DNA from: an uncultured Planctomycetota bacterium
Lineage (GTDB): Bacteria > Planctomycetota > UBA1135 > GCA-002686595
Assembly (NCBI GenBank): GCA_903928115.1
Contig: CAIYPP010000007.1
Location: forward strand, 90,792 to 154,791
Length of the DNA stretch: 64,000 nt
Direction of reading: 5' to 3'
This document shows positions 25,400 to 34,594 of this stretch, piece after piece (the stretch's first letter is position 1; each line of letters opens with the position of its first letter). Under the pieces are notes generated by a model that saw only the letters and a program-made list of their open reading frames with translations, had not been told where the DNA came from and did not search any database. Position numbers and translations under genes: made by a program.

Positions 25400-27286
25400 A
25401 TGTGGAAGGGCTCGAGCTTCCAGCGGCTGTTCGCGCTGCTGCGTCCGGAGGTGGCGCCGCAGGTCGGACGGCTCGTGCTCGTGGCGCTGCTCGCGGCGCT
25501 CGTCGCATTCGGCGAGAAGGCGCCGCTCCTGCTCCTTCAGCCGCTCTTCGACCGCGTGTTGTTCCCTGCCGCCGGTGCCGAGGCGGCCGCGCGCGGTGAG
25601 GCGGGTGCGCTAGGCACGCTCTTCGGCAATCTGCAGGCGCAGGTCGAGGGCTGGGTGTTCGGACCCGCCGGCGCGGCCGACGGCGACGATCAGAAGCTCG
25701 CCGCGCTGTGGACGGTGGGCGGGCTGATTCTGCTCCTGACGCTGCTGACGGCCGTGGCGCAGTACGCGATGACGATTCTGGCGCGGAATGCTGCGCTGCG
25801 CATGGTGATCGACCTGAGGCAGCGCATCGCGCGGCACATCGTCGGTCTGTCGATGCGCTACCACGGTGAACGTCAGTTCGGCGATGTTCTCTCACGCATC
25901 AGCTCGGACGTCACGCAGACGCTGCAGTCGGTGGACCTGATCTTGAAGGACATCGTTCAGCAGCCTCTCCTGCTCGCAGGTTCGTTGGCTGTCGCTTGCT
26001 TCAGCGCGCCGGTTCCGACGTTCATCGTTCTATGTCTGCTGCCGATCTTGATCGTCCCGATTGCCAAGCTTGGACGTCGCGTGCGCCGGCGGTCGACGAC
26101 GTCCCTCACCAACCTCGGCGCGTCCGTGGAGGTCCTCACGCAGATGTTCTCGGGGATTCGCACGGTGAAGGCGTTCCGCGCGGAGGAGCGCGAGCTCGAG
26201 CGTTACCGCGAGGTCAACGAGACGTACCTCGCCTCTGCGATGAAGATGGTGCGCGCCGTCGCTTCGATCGAAGGTGCGACGACGTTCCTCTCGCACTTCG
26301 GCTTCGCGGTGCTGCTCGTCGCCGTCGGCTGGGGCACGCTGCGCTTCGGCCTCTTCTCGAGCCCGGGCGACATGACCGTGTTCTTCGGCGGCATCGCGAT
26401 GATCTACACGCACGTGAAGCGCATCACGACCGCCGTCAATCACGTCCAGGAATCCGCGGGTGCTGCGGAGCGCCTTCAGGCGATTCTCGACGAGCGCCCT
26501 GACATCCAAGAGCGCCCGAGTGCGCGCCCCGTGGAGCGGCTGGAGCGCGCGCTCGCGTTCGACGACGTGCGCTTCACCTACTCGGGTCAGCCGCGTCCTG
26601 CGATCGACGGGCTCTCGCTGGAGATCCGCCGCGGTGAGACGCTCGCGCTCGTCGGTGCTTCGGGCGCGGGCAAGACGACGGCGATCGACCTCATCGCGCG
26701 CTTCATCGACTGCGGCGAAGGATGCATTCGAGTCGATGGCCACGACCTGCGCGAGCTGCGGCTCGACGACTGGACGCGCATGTACGCGATGGTCGGGCAG
26801 GTGCCGTTCCTGTTCCACACGACGATTCGCGAGAACATCCTGTATGGAAAGCCGGGCGCGAGCGCGGCCGAGGTCGAAGCTGCGGCGCGTGCGGCGCACA
26901 TCCACGACTTCATCGCGTCGCTGCCGCAGGGCTATGACACAGTGGTCGGAGATCAGGGAGCGCGGCTCTCCGGCGGACAGCGTCAGCGCATCACCATCGC
27001 GCGCGCGATCCTGAAGAACGCGCCGATTCTGCTGCTCGACGAGGCGACGAGCGCGCTCGACAGCGAGAGCGAAGCCGAGGTGCAGCGTGCGCTCGACAGC
27101 CTGATGAAGGAGCGCACGGTGATCGTGATCGCGCACCGGCTCTCGACGATCCGCAATGCCGATCGCATCGCGGTGCTCGACCAAGGTCGGCTCGTGGAGC
27201 TCGGGCGTCACGACGAGCTCATCGCGCTCGGTGGAGCCTATGCGCGCCTGCACGCGATGCAGTTCCGCGAGCCGACGCCGGCCTGA
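25400..27286 (+). CDS. MsbA-like ABC exporter (fused membrane and ATPase domains)
   Basis: 628 residues, the usual length for a half-transporter. An N-terminal six-helix membrane domain (about 20-330) includes LDLRQRIARHIVGLSMRYH-type coupling sequence. The ATPase domain has Walker A GASGAGKT (419-426), LSGGQRQR signature, Walker B ILLLDEATSALD and the switch His in VIAHRLSTI. Homodimers of this class flip lipids (lipid A core in Gram-negatives) or export drugs or peptides. No neighbouring gene identifies the substrate, although a SpsF-like surface-sugar gene lies close by. Confidence 0.9.
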   Translation: MWKGSSFQRLFALLRPEVAPQVGRLVLVALLAALVAFGEKAPLLLLQPLFDRVLFPAAGAEAAARGEAGALGTLFGNLQAQVEGWVFGPAGAADGDDQKLAALWTVGGLILLLTLLTAVAQYAMTILARNAALRMVIDLRQRIARHIVGLSMRYHGERQFGDVLSRISSDVTQTLQSVDLILKDIVQQPLLLAGSLAVACFSAPVPTFIVLCLLPILIVPIAKLGRRVRRRSTTSLTNLGASVEVLTQMFSGIRTVKAFRAEERELERYREVNETYLASAMKMVRAVASIEGATTFLSHFGFAVLLVAVGWGTLRFGLFSSPGDMTVFFGGIAMIYTHVKRITTAVNHVQESAGAAERLQAILDERPDIQERPSARPVERLERALAFDDVRFTYSGQPRPAIDGLSLEIRRGETLALVGASGAGKTTAIDLIARFIDCGEGCIRVDGHDLRELRLDDWTRMYAMVGQVPFLFHTTIRENILYGKPGASAAEVEAAARAAHIHDFIASLPQGYDTVVGDQGARLSGGQRQRITIARAILKNAPILLLDEATSALDSESEAEVQRALDSLMKERTVIVIAHRLSTIRNADRIAVLDQGRLVELGRHDELIALGGAYARLHAMQFREPTPA

Positions 27287-27368
27287 GCGCGGCGCTCCGA
27301 AGTCGGGAACTCTCTTGGTGGCTGCAGTGCGGGGGTGACGTTTCGTGGGACCGTCCCACGATCTAGGC

Positions 27369-28055
27369 GTGGGCTATCCCCTGTTTCTCCTCTCGCTGCT
27401 CGCCGCGGTCTTCGCGGTGTTGGCCATAGATCCCGTCGAGCGGCAGGCATGGGCGCTCGAGAACACCGTGTTCGCCGCGGGGCTCGCGTTCGTGCTCGCG
27501 ACTCGGAGGCGTGCCCCGCTCTCGAATACGGCCTACACGCTGCTCTTCGTGTTCTTCGTTCTGCACGAGATCGGCGCGCACTACACGTACTCTCTCGTCC
27601 CGTACGACGTGTGGTGCGAGCGCTTGTTCGTGCAGCCGCTCTCGCTGGGCCGCAACCACTACGATCGCTTCGTTCACTTCGGCTTCGGACTGCTCTGCGC
27701 TCCCGCAGTGCGCGAGCTCCTCGTGGCCGCCGCCAAGGTCGGAGAGCGCAACTCGTACTGGCTCGCGGTCGCCGTGTGCATGTCGTGGTCGGTGCTCTAC
27801 GAGCTCGTGGAGTGGCTCGCGGCGCTCGTCTTTGGCGGCGAGACGGCGCTCGCCTACGTCGGCACGCAGGGCGACGTGTGGGACGCGCAGAAGGACATGG
27901 GGCTCGCGCTCTCCGGCGCAATCACCGCGATGCTCGCGTCCGTGTTCGTCGAGCGCGTGCGACTCAGCGCGAGAGCAGGCAGGCCGCTTGCACCGCGACC
28001 CCGGCGCCGTTGGCGAGCGCTCCGAGGCCTTCCAACGACTTCCCCTTCACGTTGA
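27369..28055 (+). CDS. DUF2238 (YjdF-like) inner membrane protein
   Basis: About 228 residues from GTG 27369 (an in-frame ATG lies at 27345). Several helices; HEIGAHYTYSLVPYDVW, GRNHYDRFVHFGFGLLCAP and LYELVEWLAALVFGG…GTQGDVWDAQKDM are typical of DUF2238/YjdF proteins, whose function is unknown. Conserved His, Asp and Glu in the membrane suggest an enzymatic or metal site, but that is speculation. The last 92 bp overlap the 3' end of the convergent ispF gene; the extra Arg/Pro-rich tail (after VERVRLSA) is probably a by-product of that overlap. Confidence 0.8.
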   Translation: MGYPLFLLSLLAAVFAVLAIDPVERQAWALENTVFAAGLAFVLATRRRAPLSNTAYTLLFVFFVLHEIGAHYTYSLVPYDVWCERLFVQPLSLGRNHYDRFVHFGFGLLCAPAVRELLVAAAKVGERNSYWLAVAVCMSWSVLYELVEWLAALVFGGETALAYVGTQGDVWDAQKDMGLALSGAITAMLASVFVERVRLSARAGRPLAPRPRRRWRALRGLPTTSPSR

Positions 28056-28440
28056 CGGCGTCGACCTCGACGCCGAGGAGGCTCGCGATGCGCGCACGCA
28101 TCGCCGCGCGGTGCGGCGCGATGCGCGGACCTTCCGTGGCGATCACGATGTCGGCGTTCTCCACCCGCCAGCCCGCGGCGCGGACTCGCGCCATGCATTC
28201 GCTGAGCAGGGCTGAACTGTCCGCGTCCTTCCAGCGCGGGTCCTTGTCGGAGAACAGTGTGCCGAGGTCGTCGAGGCCCGCCGCGCCGAGCACGGCGTCT
28301 GCGAGCGCGTGCAGGACCGCATCGCCGTCGGAGTGGCCGAGGGGCCCGCTCGCGTGCGGCAGATCGATGCCGCCGAGCCTACAGCGTCGCCCCGCTTCGA
28401 GGCGGTGGATGTCGAAGCCGATACCGATCCTGTGGCTCAT
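27964..28440 (-). CDS. ispF: 2-C-methyl-D-erythritol 2,4-cyclodiphosphate synthase
   Basis: 158 residues, normal length. The MEP-pathway enzyme that cyclises CDP-methylerythritol phosphate. Metal ligands are Asp10 and His12 in GFDIHRL and His44 in GDAVLHALADA; DLGTLFSDKDPRWKDADS and the C-terminal VNVKGKSLEGLG-type segment follow. The start ATG 28440 overlaps the ispD stop by four bases (ATGA), so the two MEP enzymes are co-translated. Confidence 0.95.
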   Translation of the reverse strand: MSHRIGIGFDIHRLEAGRRCRLGGIDLPHASGPLGHSDGDAVLHALADAVLGAAGLDDLGTLFSDKDPRWKDADSSALLSECMARVRAAGWRVENADIVIATEGPRIAPHRAAMRARIASLLGVEVDAVNVKGKSLEGLGALANGAGVAVQAACLLSR

Positions 28441-29153
28441 GCGTCGTTGCTCCGCGCGCGCCGCGTCAGGATCGCTTCCGCGATCTCGAGGTCGTCGGGC
28501 GTCGTGATCTTGAGGTTGGTGTCGTCGCCGCGCACGAGCGGCACGGGGCCGACGTAGCGCTCGCACAGCGCCGCGTCATCGGTGGGGGAGAAGCCCTCGG
28601 CCTGCGCGCGCGCAAGCCACGCGGCGAGGTCCGCCTTGCGGAAGACCTGTGGCGTCTGGGCGGCCCAGAGCTTCGAGCGATCGACGGTCGCGCTGGCGTG
28701 CTCGCCGTCCGGCGTGCTCTTGAGCGTGTCGCGGACGGGCACGGCGACGAGAGCTGCGCCTCGCTGCATGGCCGTTTCGAGCGCGGCGGCGATGGTCGCG
28801 GGGCGCACCAGCGCACGTGCCGCATCGTGGACGAGCACCCACTCGCAGCTCGCAGGCACCGCCGCGATGCCGATACGCACCGAGTCGCTGCGCTGCGCCC
28901 CGCCTGCGACCACGGCGCGGACCTTGGCGAGCGCGGGCGAGCTCGCGGCGAGCTGGCGGACGCGCTCGACGTCGTCGCCGTGCACGACGAGCACGATCGC
29001 GCTCACGCCGGAGCAGGCGTCGAAGGCCGCGCAGGCGTGCTCGAGCACGGTGCGGCCCGCGAGCCGCAGGAACGGCTTGCGCTCGCCCGCGCCCATGCGC
29101 GTCGAGCTGCCGGCGGCGACGAGCACGGCGGCGGCGGGAGGGGTCGGGGTCAC
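28437..29153 (-). CDS. ispD: 2-C-methyl-D-erythritol 4-phosphate cytidylyltransferase
   Basis: 238 residues. N-terminal CTP-binding motif AAGSSTRMGAGERKPFLRLAG, then VLVHDAARALVRP, VPVRDTLKS and AAQTPQVFRKADL in the order of IspD. Makes CDP-methylerythritol in isoprenoid synthesis. First gene of an ispD-ispF pair; the divergent ruvC gene starts 48 bp away. Confidence 0.95.
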   Translation of the reverse strand: MTPTPPAAAVLVAAGSSTRMGAGERKPFLRLAGRTVLEHACAAFDACSGVSAIVLVVHGDDVERVRQLAASSPALAKVRAVVAGGAQRSDSVRIGIAAVPASCEWVLVHDAARALVRPATIAAALETAMQRGAALVAVPVRDTLKSTPDGEHASATVDRSKLWAAQTPQVFRKADLAAWLARAQAEGFSPTDDAALCERYVGPVPLVRGDDTNLKITTPDDLEIAEAILTRRARSNDA

Positions 29154-29201
29154 AGGTCTTCCTCGCTCGGGCTCCAGAGCGTAGGGTTCCGGACGCCTTC
29201 G

Positions 29202-29726
29202 ATGCAGTCCAGCGCGTCCACACCGCCGCTCTCCGACAAGATCGTGCTCGGGATCGACCCCGGCACGCGCGTGGTGGGCTTTGGCGCCATCGGCCTCACG
29301 CCCAAGGGGTACCTGTTCCTAGGCGCGGGGGTGATTCGGACCAACGCTCGGGCGGACATCGCGCGGCGGCTAGGGCAGGTGCGGGTCGAGATCGACCGCA
29401 TCCTCGGCGACCTCCGGCCGGGGGTCGTGGTCATCGAAGAGGCCTTCGCGCATCGCAACGTTCAGAGTGCGCTGCGCATCGGCGAGGGCCGCGGCGTCGT
29501 GATCTCGGCGGCGGCGGCGAGCGGTGCCGAGGTCGTTCAGATCCCGCCTGCGGTGGCCAAGAAGGCTCTCGTGGGCTTCGGGGCGGCCGACAAGTCGCAG
29601 GTTGCGGCCATGGTGGCGCGGATGCTCGGCTTGGAGCGCCCGCCGGAGCCGCTCGACGCCTCGGACGCGCTCGCTCTGGCACTCACATTTGCCGTTCGCA
29701 GAACTTCGCCGGTCGGCGGTCTTTAG
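29202..29726 (+). CDS. ruvC: Holliday junction resolvase RuvC
   Basis: 174 residues. RNase H-like endonuclease: Asp19 in LGIDPGTRVVGFG, Glu79/80 in VVVIEEAFAHRNVQSALRIG, and the C-terminal DASDALALALTF with the last acidic residues. Cuts Holliday junctions in recombination with RuvAB (not in the window). Start ATG 29202 precedes a short Ser/Pro-rich lead; TAGGGT 14 nt upstream could be a -10. Confidence 0.95.
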   Translation: MQSSASTPPLSDKIVLGIDPGTRVVGFGAIGLTPKGYLFLGAGVIRTNARADIARRLGQVRVEIDRILGDLRPGVVVIEEAFAHRNVQSALRIGEGRGVVISAAAASGAEVVQIPPAVAKKALVGFGAADKSQVAAMVARMLGLERPPEPLDASDALALALTFAVRRTSPVGGL

Positions 29727-29799
29727 GAACACGCACTTTGCAAGCCCGCCCTAGCGGGAATCGACCGCGTGCCTCAGACTCAAGGGTTGCCGCCCCCTC

Positions 29800-30666
29800 A
29801 TGGCCCCGGAGCAACCTGAATCTGTGACCGTCGCCGTCGGTCGCCTGCTCACGGCGGGCTACCCGGGGATCGAGCTGCTCGATCAGGATCTGGTTTTTGG
29901 ACGGAAGCGAAAGATCCCGTTCGTCGGCGTCGACGGAGCTGGCAGGCTCGTGCTCGTGCTGTGCATGCAGCCGGATGTGGAGGATGCCGCGTCGCTGGTC
30001 TTGGATGTCTTGGCCTTCGCGCGTGCGAGAGCCGGTGCGCTGGCTCGACATCTCAGCTCTCCGCGGCTGCGGACCCCGCTCGTTCCGGTCGTGTGGGTGA
30101 TCGGCCGCGAGCTGTCGACTGCCGAGCGCATGCGCCTCGAGCGGCTCGAGCCGGGCGCGGTGAGCGCGTTCGAGCTCGTGCGGATCGAGAGCCAGCGCCA
30201 CGTCGGCGAGTACCTGATCGAGGCCCCTCTCTTCGCGCCTCCCAGCTCGCCTCCGAGCACCCTGGCAACGCAGGCGAGCGCCGCTGGGCCGAGCTCGCTT
30301 TCCACAGCCCTCGACATGCTGCCGCAGGCGCTGCGCGAGCTCGCCGAAGGCGTGATCCGGCGTGTCGAGCATCTCGACGACGACCTCGATGCGGTGCGGA
30401 GCGCCGACGGAATGGCATGGCGCTTTCAGGACGAGGTCGTTTGTTCGCTGTCGTTCGCGGGGGGCGTGCTCGCGGGCATTGTGCCCGGCGGTGACTTCGA
30501 CGGCACGCTGCGCGGGCCGGGGGACGTCGAGAGCTACCTCGGCGCCGCGGTGCAGCGCTATCTGGCGTTGCTCGGGCACGGCAACTTGATCGCGGTGCCG
30601 CGGCCGGGCGGCGTCGAACCGCTGCTCACCGCCGAAGAGCTCGCGGCTTTCGACCCGACCAAGTGA
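29800..30666 (+). CDS. Conserved hypothetical protein
   Basis: 288 residues, not recognised. The N-terminal part (YPGIELLDQDLVFGRKRKIPFVGVDGAGRLVLVL) has the pattern of a divergent PD-(D/E)xK nuclease-like core, but no full catalytic set is evident. A Pro/Ser linker lies at about 145-170. No signal peptide or membrane helix. Its stop overlaps the next gene's possible GTG start by four bases, which suggests co-transcription with the ComEA-like protein. Confidence 0.65.
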   Translation: MAPEQPESVTVAVGRLLTAGYPGIELLDQDLVFGRKRKIPFVGVDGAGRLVLVLCMQPDVEDAASLVLDVLAFARARAGALARHLSSPRLRTPLVPVVWVIGRELSTAERMRLERLEPGAVSAFELVRIESQRHVGEYLIEAPLFAPPSSPPSTLATQASAAGPSSLSTALDMLPQALRELAEGVIRRVEHLDDDLDAVRSADGMAWRFQDEVVCSLSFAGGVLAGIVPGGDFDGTLRGPGDVESYLGAAVQRYLALLGHGNLIAVPRPGGVEPLLTAEELAAFDPTK

Positions 30667-31064
30667 GCAAGAAAACGCGCAGAAACTGCGCGACCCTCGT
30701 CGACCCCGAGCGACGAAACTGCATGCGAAATGCGTGGGAGTTTGGAGCACTGGGGTTCGCCCTCGTAGGTTGGTTCGGCGTGCTGGCGCTGCAGCGGTCG
30801 CTCGCGGCGTCGCGTGTGGACGGGCCGTCCTCTCCCTCGCTGGAGGAGGCGGGCGCCCTAGAGCTCGAGAGTGCGAGTCCTCGCGACTTGCGGCGGTTGC
30901 CGGGCATCGGAGAGGCGCGCGCGCTCGAGATCTCGCGCGAGCGCTGGAGGCTGCGGGGCAGTGGGGAGTCCCTGCGCCTCGAGTCGTTGCCTGGCGTGGG
31001 TCCCACGACTGCCGAGAGGGTCGCGCGCGCGCTGGAAAACCGGCCGGCGCCGAGCGGTCCGTGA
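30663..31064 (+). CDS. ComEA-like helix-hairpin-helix membrane-anchored protein
   Basis: 133 residues from GTG 30663, or 113 from ATG 30723, which directly precedes the membrane segment (FGALGFALVGWFGVLALQ). The C-terminal half carries two helix-hairpin-helix turns, DLRRLPGIGEARALEI and RLESLPGVGPTTAERV, the DNA-binding layout of ComEA. A membrane anchor plus HhH suggests DNA uptake across the envelope. No other competence gene is next to it. Confidence 0.75.
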   Translation: MSKKTRRNCATLVDPERRNCMRNAWEFGALGFALVGWFGVLALQRSLAASRVDGPSSPSLEEAGALELESASPRDLRRLPGIGEARALEISRERWRLRGSGESLRLESLPGVGPTTAERVARALENRPAPSGP

Positions 31065-31160
31065 GGCTGCAGCGGTCCGCGCGCGGTGTCGTCGGGGCGA
31101 TCGGGCGTAGTCGCTGCGGCGCTGCTGGCTTAGACTTCACGACCCCGCGGTGAGTCTGCC

Positions 31161-32114
31161 TTGAAGCAACCCTCTCCGAGTGAATCGATTCCAACGGCGC
31201 GTCTGCCCGCGCCGCGCATCGGCCTGCCTCCGCGGCTCTCGCGTGAGGAGATCGATGCCGTGGTGGTGCCGGCGCTCGATGAAGATCGCTACGGGCCCGA
31301 GCGCAAGGGACGGGGAGACATCACCTCCGACCACGCCGTGCCCGAGGCGGCACGCGCGCGTGCGCGGCTGGTGTGCAAGGCGCGTGGACGGCTCGCCGGG
31401 CTCGATGTGTTTGCGCGTGTGGTCGAGCTGTGCGACCCGCAGGCGCGGATCGAGCTGCTCGCCAAGGACGGGGACGCGATCACGCCGGGTGTCGTACTCG
31501 CGCGCTTCGAAGGGCGTGCGCGCGCCCTGCTGCTCGCCGAGCGCACGGCGCTCAACCTCATCCAGCGAATGTCGGGCACCGCGAGCGCGACGGCGCTCTA
31601 TGTCGAGCGTTGTGCCGGTCGCGCGCGCGTCCTCGACACGCGCAAGACGACGCCGAACCTGCGCACGCTCGAGAAGTACGCGGTGCGCTGCGGTGGCGGC
31701 GAGAACCATCGCTTCGGTCTGTACGACGAGGCCATGGTGAAGAACAACCACCTCGATCTCGCGGGTCGTGGACTCGAGGCCGTCGTCGCGGACCTGCGGA
31801 GCGCACTCGGTCCCGCGGTGCGCATCACCGCCGAGGCGCGCGACGAGGCGGAGGCCCTCGCGGGGATCGCGGGCGGAGCCGACGTCATCCTGCTCGACAA
31901 CTTCTCGGTCGAGGCCCTGCGTGCGGCGTGTCCGAAGCTGCGCGCGGCGGCGTCCACTCGCGGACGCGCCGTCGAGCTCGAGGCCTCCGGCGGTATCACG
32001 CTGGAGACCATCGGCGGCTTCGCGGCGAGCGGCGTCGACCGGATCTCGGTCGGCGCGCTGACGCACTCGGCGCCGGCGCTCGACCTCTCGCTCTACTTGG
32101 AGCCGACCCCGTGA
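31161..32114 (+). CDS. nadC: Nicotinate-nucleotide pyrophosphorylase (carboxylating)
   Basis: 317 residues. Quinolinate phosphoribosyltransferase of de novo NAD synthesis. Motifs: ERTALNLIQRMSGTAS, DTRKTTPNLRTLEK (Arg161, Lys162), CGGGENHRFGLYDEAMVKNNH, and ASGGITLETI…GVDRISVGALTHS for PRPP binding. Slightly long at the N-terminus. Start ATG 31161 has no strong Shine-Dalgarno. It ends in a four-base overlap (GTGA) with the RsbW-like gene. Confidence 0.95.
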   Translation: MKQPSPSESIPTARLPAPRIGLPPRLSREEIDAVVVPALDEDRYGPERKGRGDITSDHAVPEAARARARLVCKARGRLAGLDVFARVVELCDPQARIELLAKDGDAITPGVVLARFEGRARALLLAERTALNLIQRMSGTASATALYVERCAGRARVLDTRKTTPNLRTLEKYAVRCGGGENHRFGLYDEAMVKNNHLDLAGRGLEAVVADLRSALGPAVRITAEARDEAEALAGIAGGADVILLDNFSVEALRAACPKLRAAASTRGRAVELEASGGITLETIGGFAASGVDRISVGALTHSAPALDLSLYLEPTP

Positions 32115-32584
32115 ACGCCGAACCGCGTCGCGAGAGCGACGAGCTCCGACTCGAGTTTCCGGCGGTGCACGCCTCGGCGCGCGCGGCGCGCGGGCTCGTG
32201 CGGCACTTCGCGGAGCAGCGCGGCCTCGCGGGCTCGGACCTCGACTCGCTGATCCTCATCGCCGACGAGCTGATGACCAACGCCGTCGACCACGGCGGCG
32301 GGCGGGGCGCGATGGAGGAGAGCGAGCTCGAGCGGCCGGTATCGATGCGCGTGTCCGTCGTCCTCGAGCATGCTTGCTGGCAGGTCTCGGTGTCGGATCA
32401 GGGCGGTGGCGATCCCGAGGTCGTCGACCGGCTGCTGCATCCCGACGGGCTGCCCGACCTCGAAGATGAGCGCGGGCGCGGGCTCTACCTGATGACGCTG
32501 GAGTGCGACTCGGTCGAGGTGCGACGGAGCGACGACCGGCTCGGCCTGTGCTTGGTCGCTCGGCGCGCCCTCGGACCCCGCTGA
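32111..32584 (+). CDS. RsbW-like histidine kinase-fold ATP-binding protein
   Basis: 157 residues. N-box ADELMTNAVDHGG (Glu53, Asn57), G1 box SDQGGGDP and G2 box GRGLYLM show a GHKL ATP-binding fold without a histidine phosphotransfer domain, as in anti-sigma factor kinases RsbW/SpoIIAB and related switch proteins. Inferred role: serine kinase in a partner-switching regulon; no anti-anti-sigma gene is adjacent. GTG 32111 overlaps the nadC stop. Confidence 0.85.
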   Translation: MNAEPRRESDELRLEFPAVHASARAARGLVRHFAEQRGLAGSDLDSLILIADELMTNAVDHGGGRGAMEESELERPVSMRVSVVLEHACWQVSVSDQGGGDPEVVDRLLHPDGLPDLEDERGRGLYLMTLECDSVEVRRSDDRLGLCLVARRALGPR

Positions 32585-32588
32585 CGTC

Positions 32589-33140
32589 GTGGAACGCGCG
32601 GGGGAGTCGGTCGCACCGCCGTCGCGGATGAAGTGCGTCGGCGTTGCGCTGCTCGCGCTGCCTCGCGTTGGCGCGTGGCTCTTGTGCGCGGGGTGGTATG
32701 GCGGGATCACGTGGCTGAGCTCGCGTCCCGGAGACGTCGAGCCGAGCCCGTGGTGGTGGACCGTGCTCTCGAATGGGGCGCACGCACCGCTGTTCGGGCT
32801 GCTCGCGTGCTGGATCTCGCTCCTGCTCCCGCGCGTCGAGGGCTGGCCGCGCCTCGACCTGCGCGAGCGATGGCTCGTCTGCTGCTTGATCGCCCTCTGC
32901 GGCGCCGTGGACGAGTGGCATCAGTCGTACACACCGGGTCGCGACCTCTCGGTTCTCGACCTGTGGACGGACGTTGCGGGCGCCGCGGTCTCGCTGGAGC
33001 TCGTCGCGCACCTAGCGCGTCCCGAAAGCGAGCGCCGCGGGCTCGGGAGCCGTCTGGCGCTGGCTGCGGGGACTTCGCTCGCCTGCGGCGCGCTCGCCAC
33101 GTTCCTCCCGCGTTGCTTCCCGGGCGTCGGCTGGTTCTAG
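32589..33140 (+). CDS. VanZ-like membrane protein
   Basis: 183 residues from GTG 32589; ATG 32629 is an alternative start. Four or five hydrophobic segments and the VanZ-like signature DEWHQSYTPGRDLSVLDLWTDVAGA. ITWLSSRPGD in the first loop is also typical. VanZ-family proteins affect cell-envelope stress or teicoplanin resistance in some bacteria, but most are uncharacterised. Sits 4 bp after the RsbW-like gene and 7 bp before purB, so probably in one transcript with nadC and purB. Confidence 0.8.
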   Translation: MERAGESVAPPSRMKCVGVALLALPRVGAWLLCAGWYGGITWLSSRPGDVEPSPWWWTVLSNGAHAPLFGLLACWISLLLPRVEGWPRLDLRERWLVCCLIALCGAVDEWHQSYTPGRDLSVLDLWTDVAGAAVSLELVAHLARPESERRGLGSRLALAAGTSLACGALATFLPRCFPGVGWF

Positions 33141-33147
33141 TACGCGC

Positions 33148-34587
33148 GTGACGGATCAACGCGACAACTACAAGAGCCCGCTCTCGACTCGCTACTCCAG
33201 CGCCGCGATGCGCCAGAACTTCTCCGACCAGAAGAAGTTTGGGACGTGGCGGCAGCTGTGGGTTGCGCTCGCGCGGGAGGAGCGTGCGCTCGGCCTCGCG
33301 ATCACCGCCGAGCAGGTCGCCGAGCTCGAGGCGCAGGCGGCCAACATCGACTTCGCGTCGGCGGATGCCTACGAGAAGAAGCTGCGACACGACGTGATGG
33401 CCCACGTGCACGCGTACGGGGATGTTGCACCCAAGGCGCGCGCCATCATCCATCTCGGCGCGACGAGCTGCTTCGTCACCGACAACACCGAGCTGATCCA
33501 GATGCGCGACGGCCTGCGCATCTTGCGCGGCCAACTCGTCAGCGTGATCGACCAGCTCGCTCGCTTTGCGCGCGAGCATCGCGCGCTCCCGACGCTCGGC
33601 TTCACGCACTATCAACCCGCGCAGGCCACCACGGTCGGCAAGCGCGCGACGCTTTGGATCCAAGATCTCGTCCAGACGCTCGAAGAGCTCGACCACGCCG
33701 AGGCGACGTTGCGCTTCCGCGGGATCAAGGGCGCCACGGGCACGCAGGCTTCGTTCCTCGAGCTCTTCGACGGTGACCACGCCAAGGTGCGCGAGCTCGA
33801 CCGCCGCATCACGGCCGCGTTCGGTTTCGAGCGCACGTTCGGCGTCACGGGTCAGACTTACCCGCGTCTCGCCGATTTTCGCGTCGCGCAGGTGTTGTCG
33901 CAGATCGCGCAGGCGGCGCACAAGTTTGCGACGGACGTACGACTGCTCTCCAATCGAAAGGAGCTCGAAGAGCCCTTCGAGGACAAGCAGATCGGCTCCT
34001 CCGCGATGCCGTGGAAGCGCAATCCGATGCGCTCCGAGCGCATGTGCGCCCTCGCGCGTTTCGTGATGAGCCTGCTCGACAATCAGGCGCACACCGCGGC
34101 AAACCAGTGGTTCGAGCGCACGCTCGACGACTCCGCGAACCGTCGCCTCGCGGTGAGCGAGATGTTCCTCGCGACCGATGCGATCCTGCAGATCTACCTC
34201 AACGTGTCGGCCGGGCTCGTCGTGTATCCCGGCGTGGTGCGGCGCAACCTCGACGAAGAGCTGCCGTTCCTCGCGAGCGAGCACCTGATGATGGAGGCCG
34301 TGAAGGCGGGCGGCGACCGGCAGGAGATCCACGAGGCGATCCGCGTTCACGCTCGCGAGGCGGCGCGCGTCGTGAAGATGGAGGGCGGCAAGAACCCGCT
34401 GCGCGACCTGCTGCACGCCGATCCGGCGTTCGCCAAGGTCGCCCACCGCATCGACAGTCTGCTCGACCCTGCTCGCTACGTGGGCCGTGCTCCGCAGCAG
34501 GTCGACGAGTACCTCGCCGAAGACGTGGCCCCTCTGCTCGCCCGCCACGCTGCGCTGCTCGGCGCCAAGGGCAAGGTCGAGGTCTGA
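33148..34587 (+). CDS. purB: Adenylosuccinate lyase
   Basis: 479 residues. Superfamily signature SSAMPWKRNP at 284-293, with HLGATSCFVTDN, GFTHYQPAQ and KGATGTQASFLELF. Cleaves SAICAR and adenylosuccinate in purine synthesis. The sequence is of the longer type resembling animal PurB. GTG 33148 is 7 bp after the VanZ-like stop. Confidence 0.95.
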   Translation: MTDQRDNYKSPLSTRYSSAAMRQNFSDQKKFGTWRQLWVALAREERALGLAITAEQVAELEAQAANIDFASADAYEKKLRHDVMAHVHAYGDVAPKARAIIHLGATSCFVTDNTELIQMRDGLRILRGQLVSVIDQLARFAREHRALPTLGFTHYQPAQATTVGKRATLWIQDLVQTLEELDHAEATLRFRGIKGATGTQASFLELFDGDHAKVRELDRRITAAFGFERTFGVTGQTYPRLADFRVAQVLSQIAQAAHKFATDVRLLSNRKELEEPFEDKQIGSSAMPWKRNPMRSERMCALARFVMSLLDNQAHTAANQWFERTLDDSANRRLAVSEMFLATDAILQIYLNVSAGLVVYPGVVRRNLDEELPFLASEHLMMEAVKAGGDRQEIHEAIRVHAREAARVVKMEGGKNPLRDLLHADPAFAKVAHRIDSLLDPARYVGRAPQQVDEYLAEDVAPLLARHAALLGAKGKVEV

Positions 34588-34594
34588 GCGAGCG

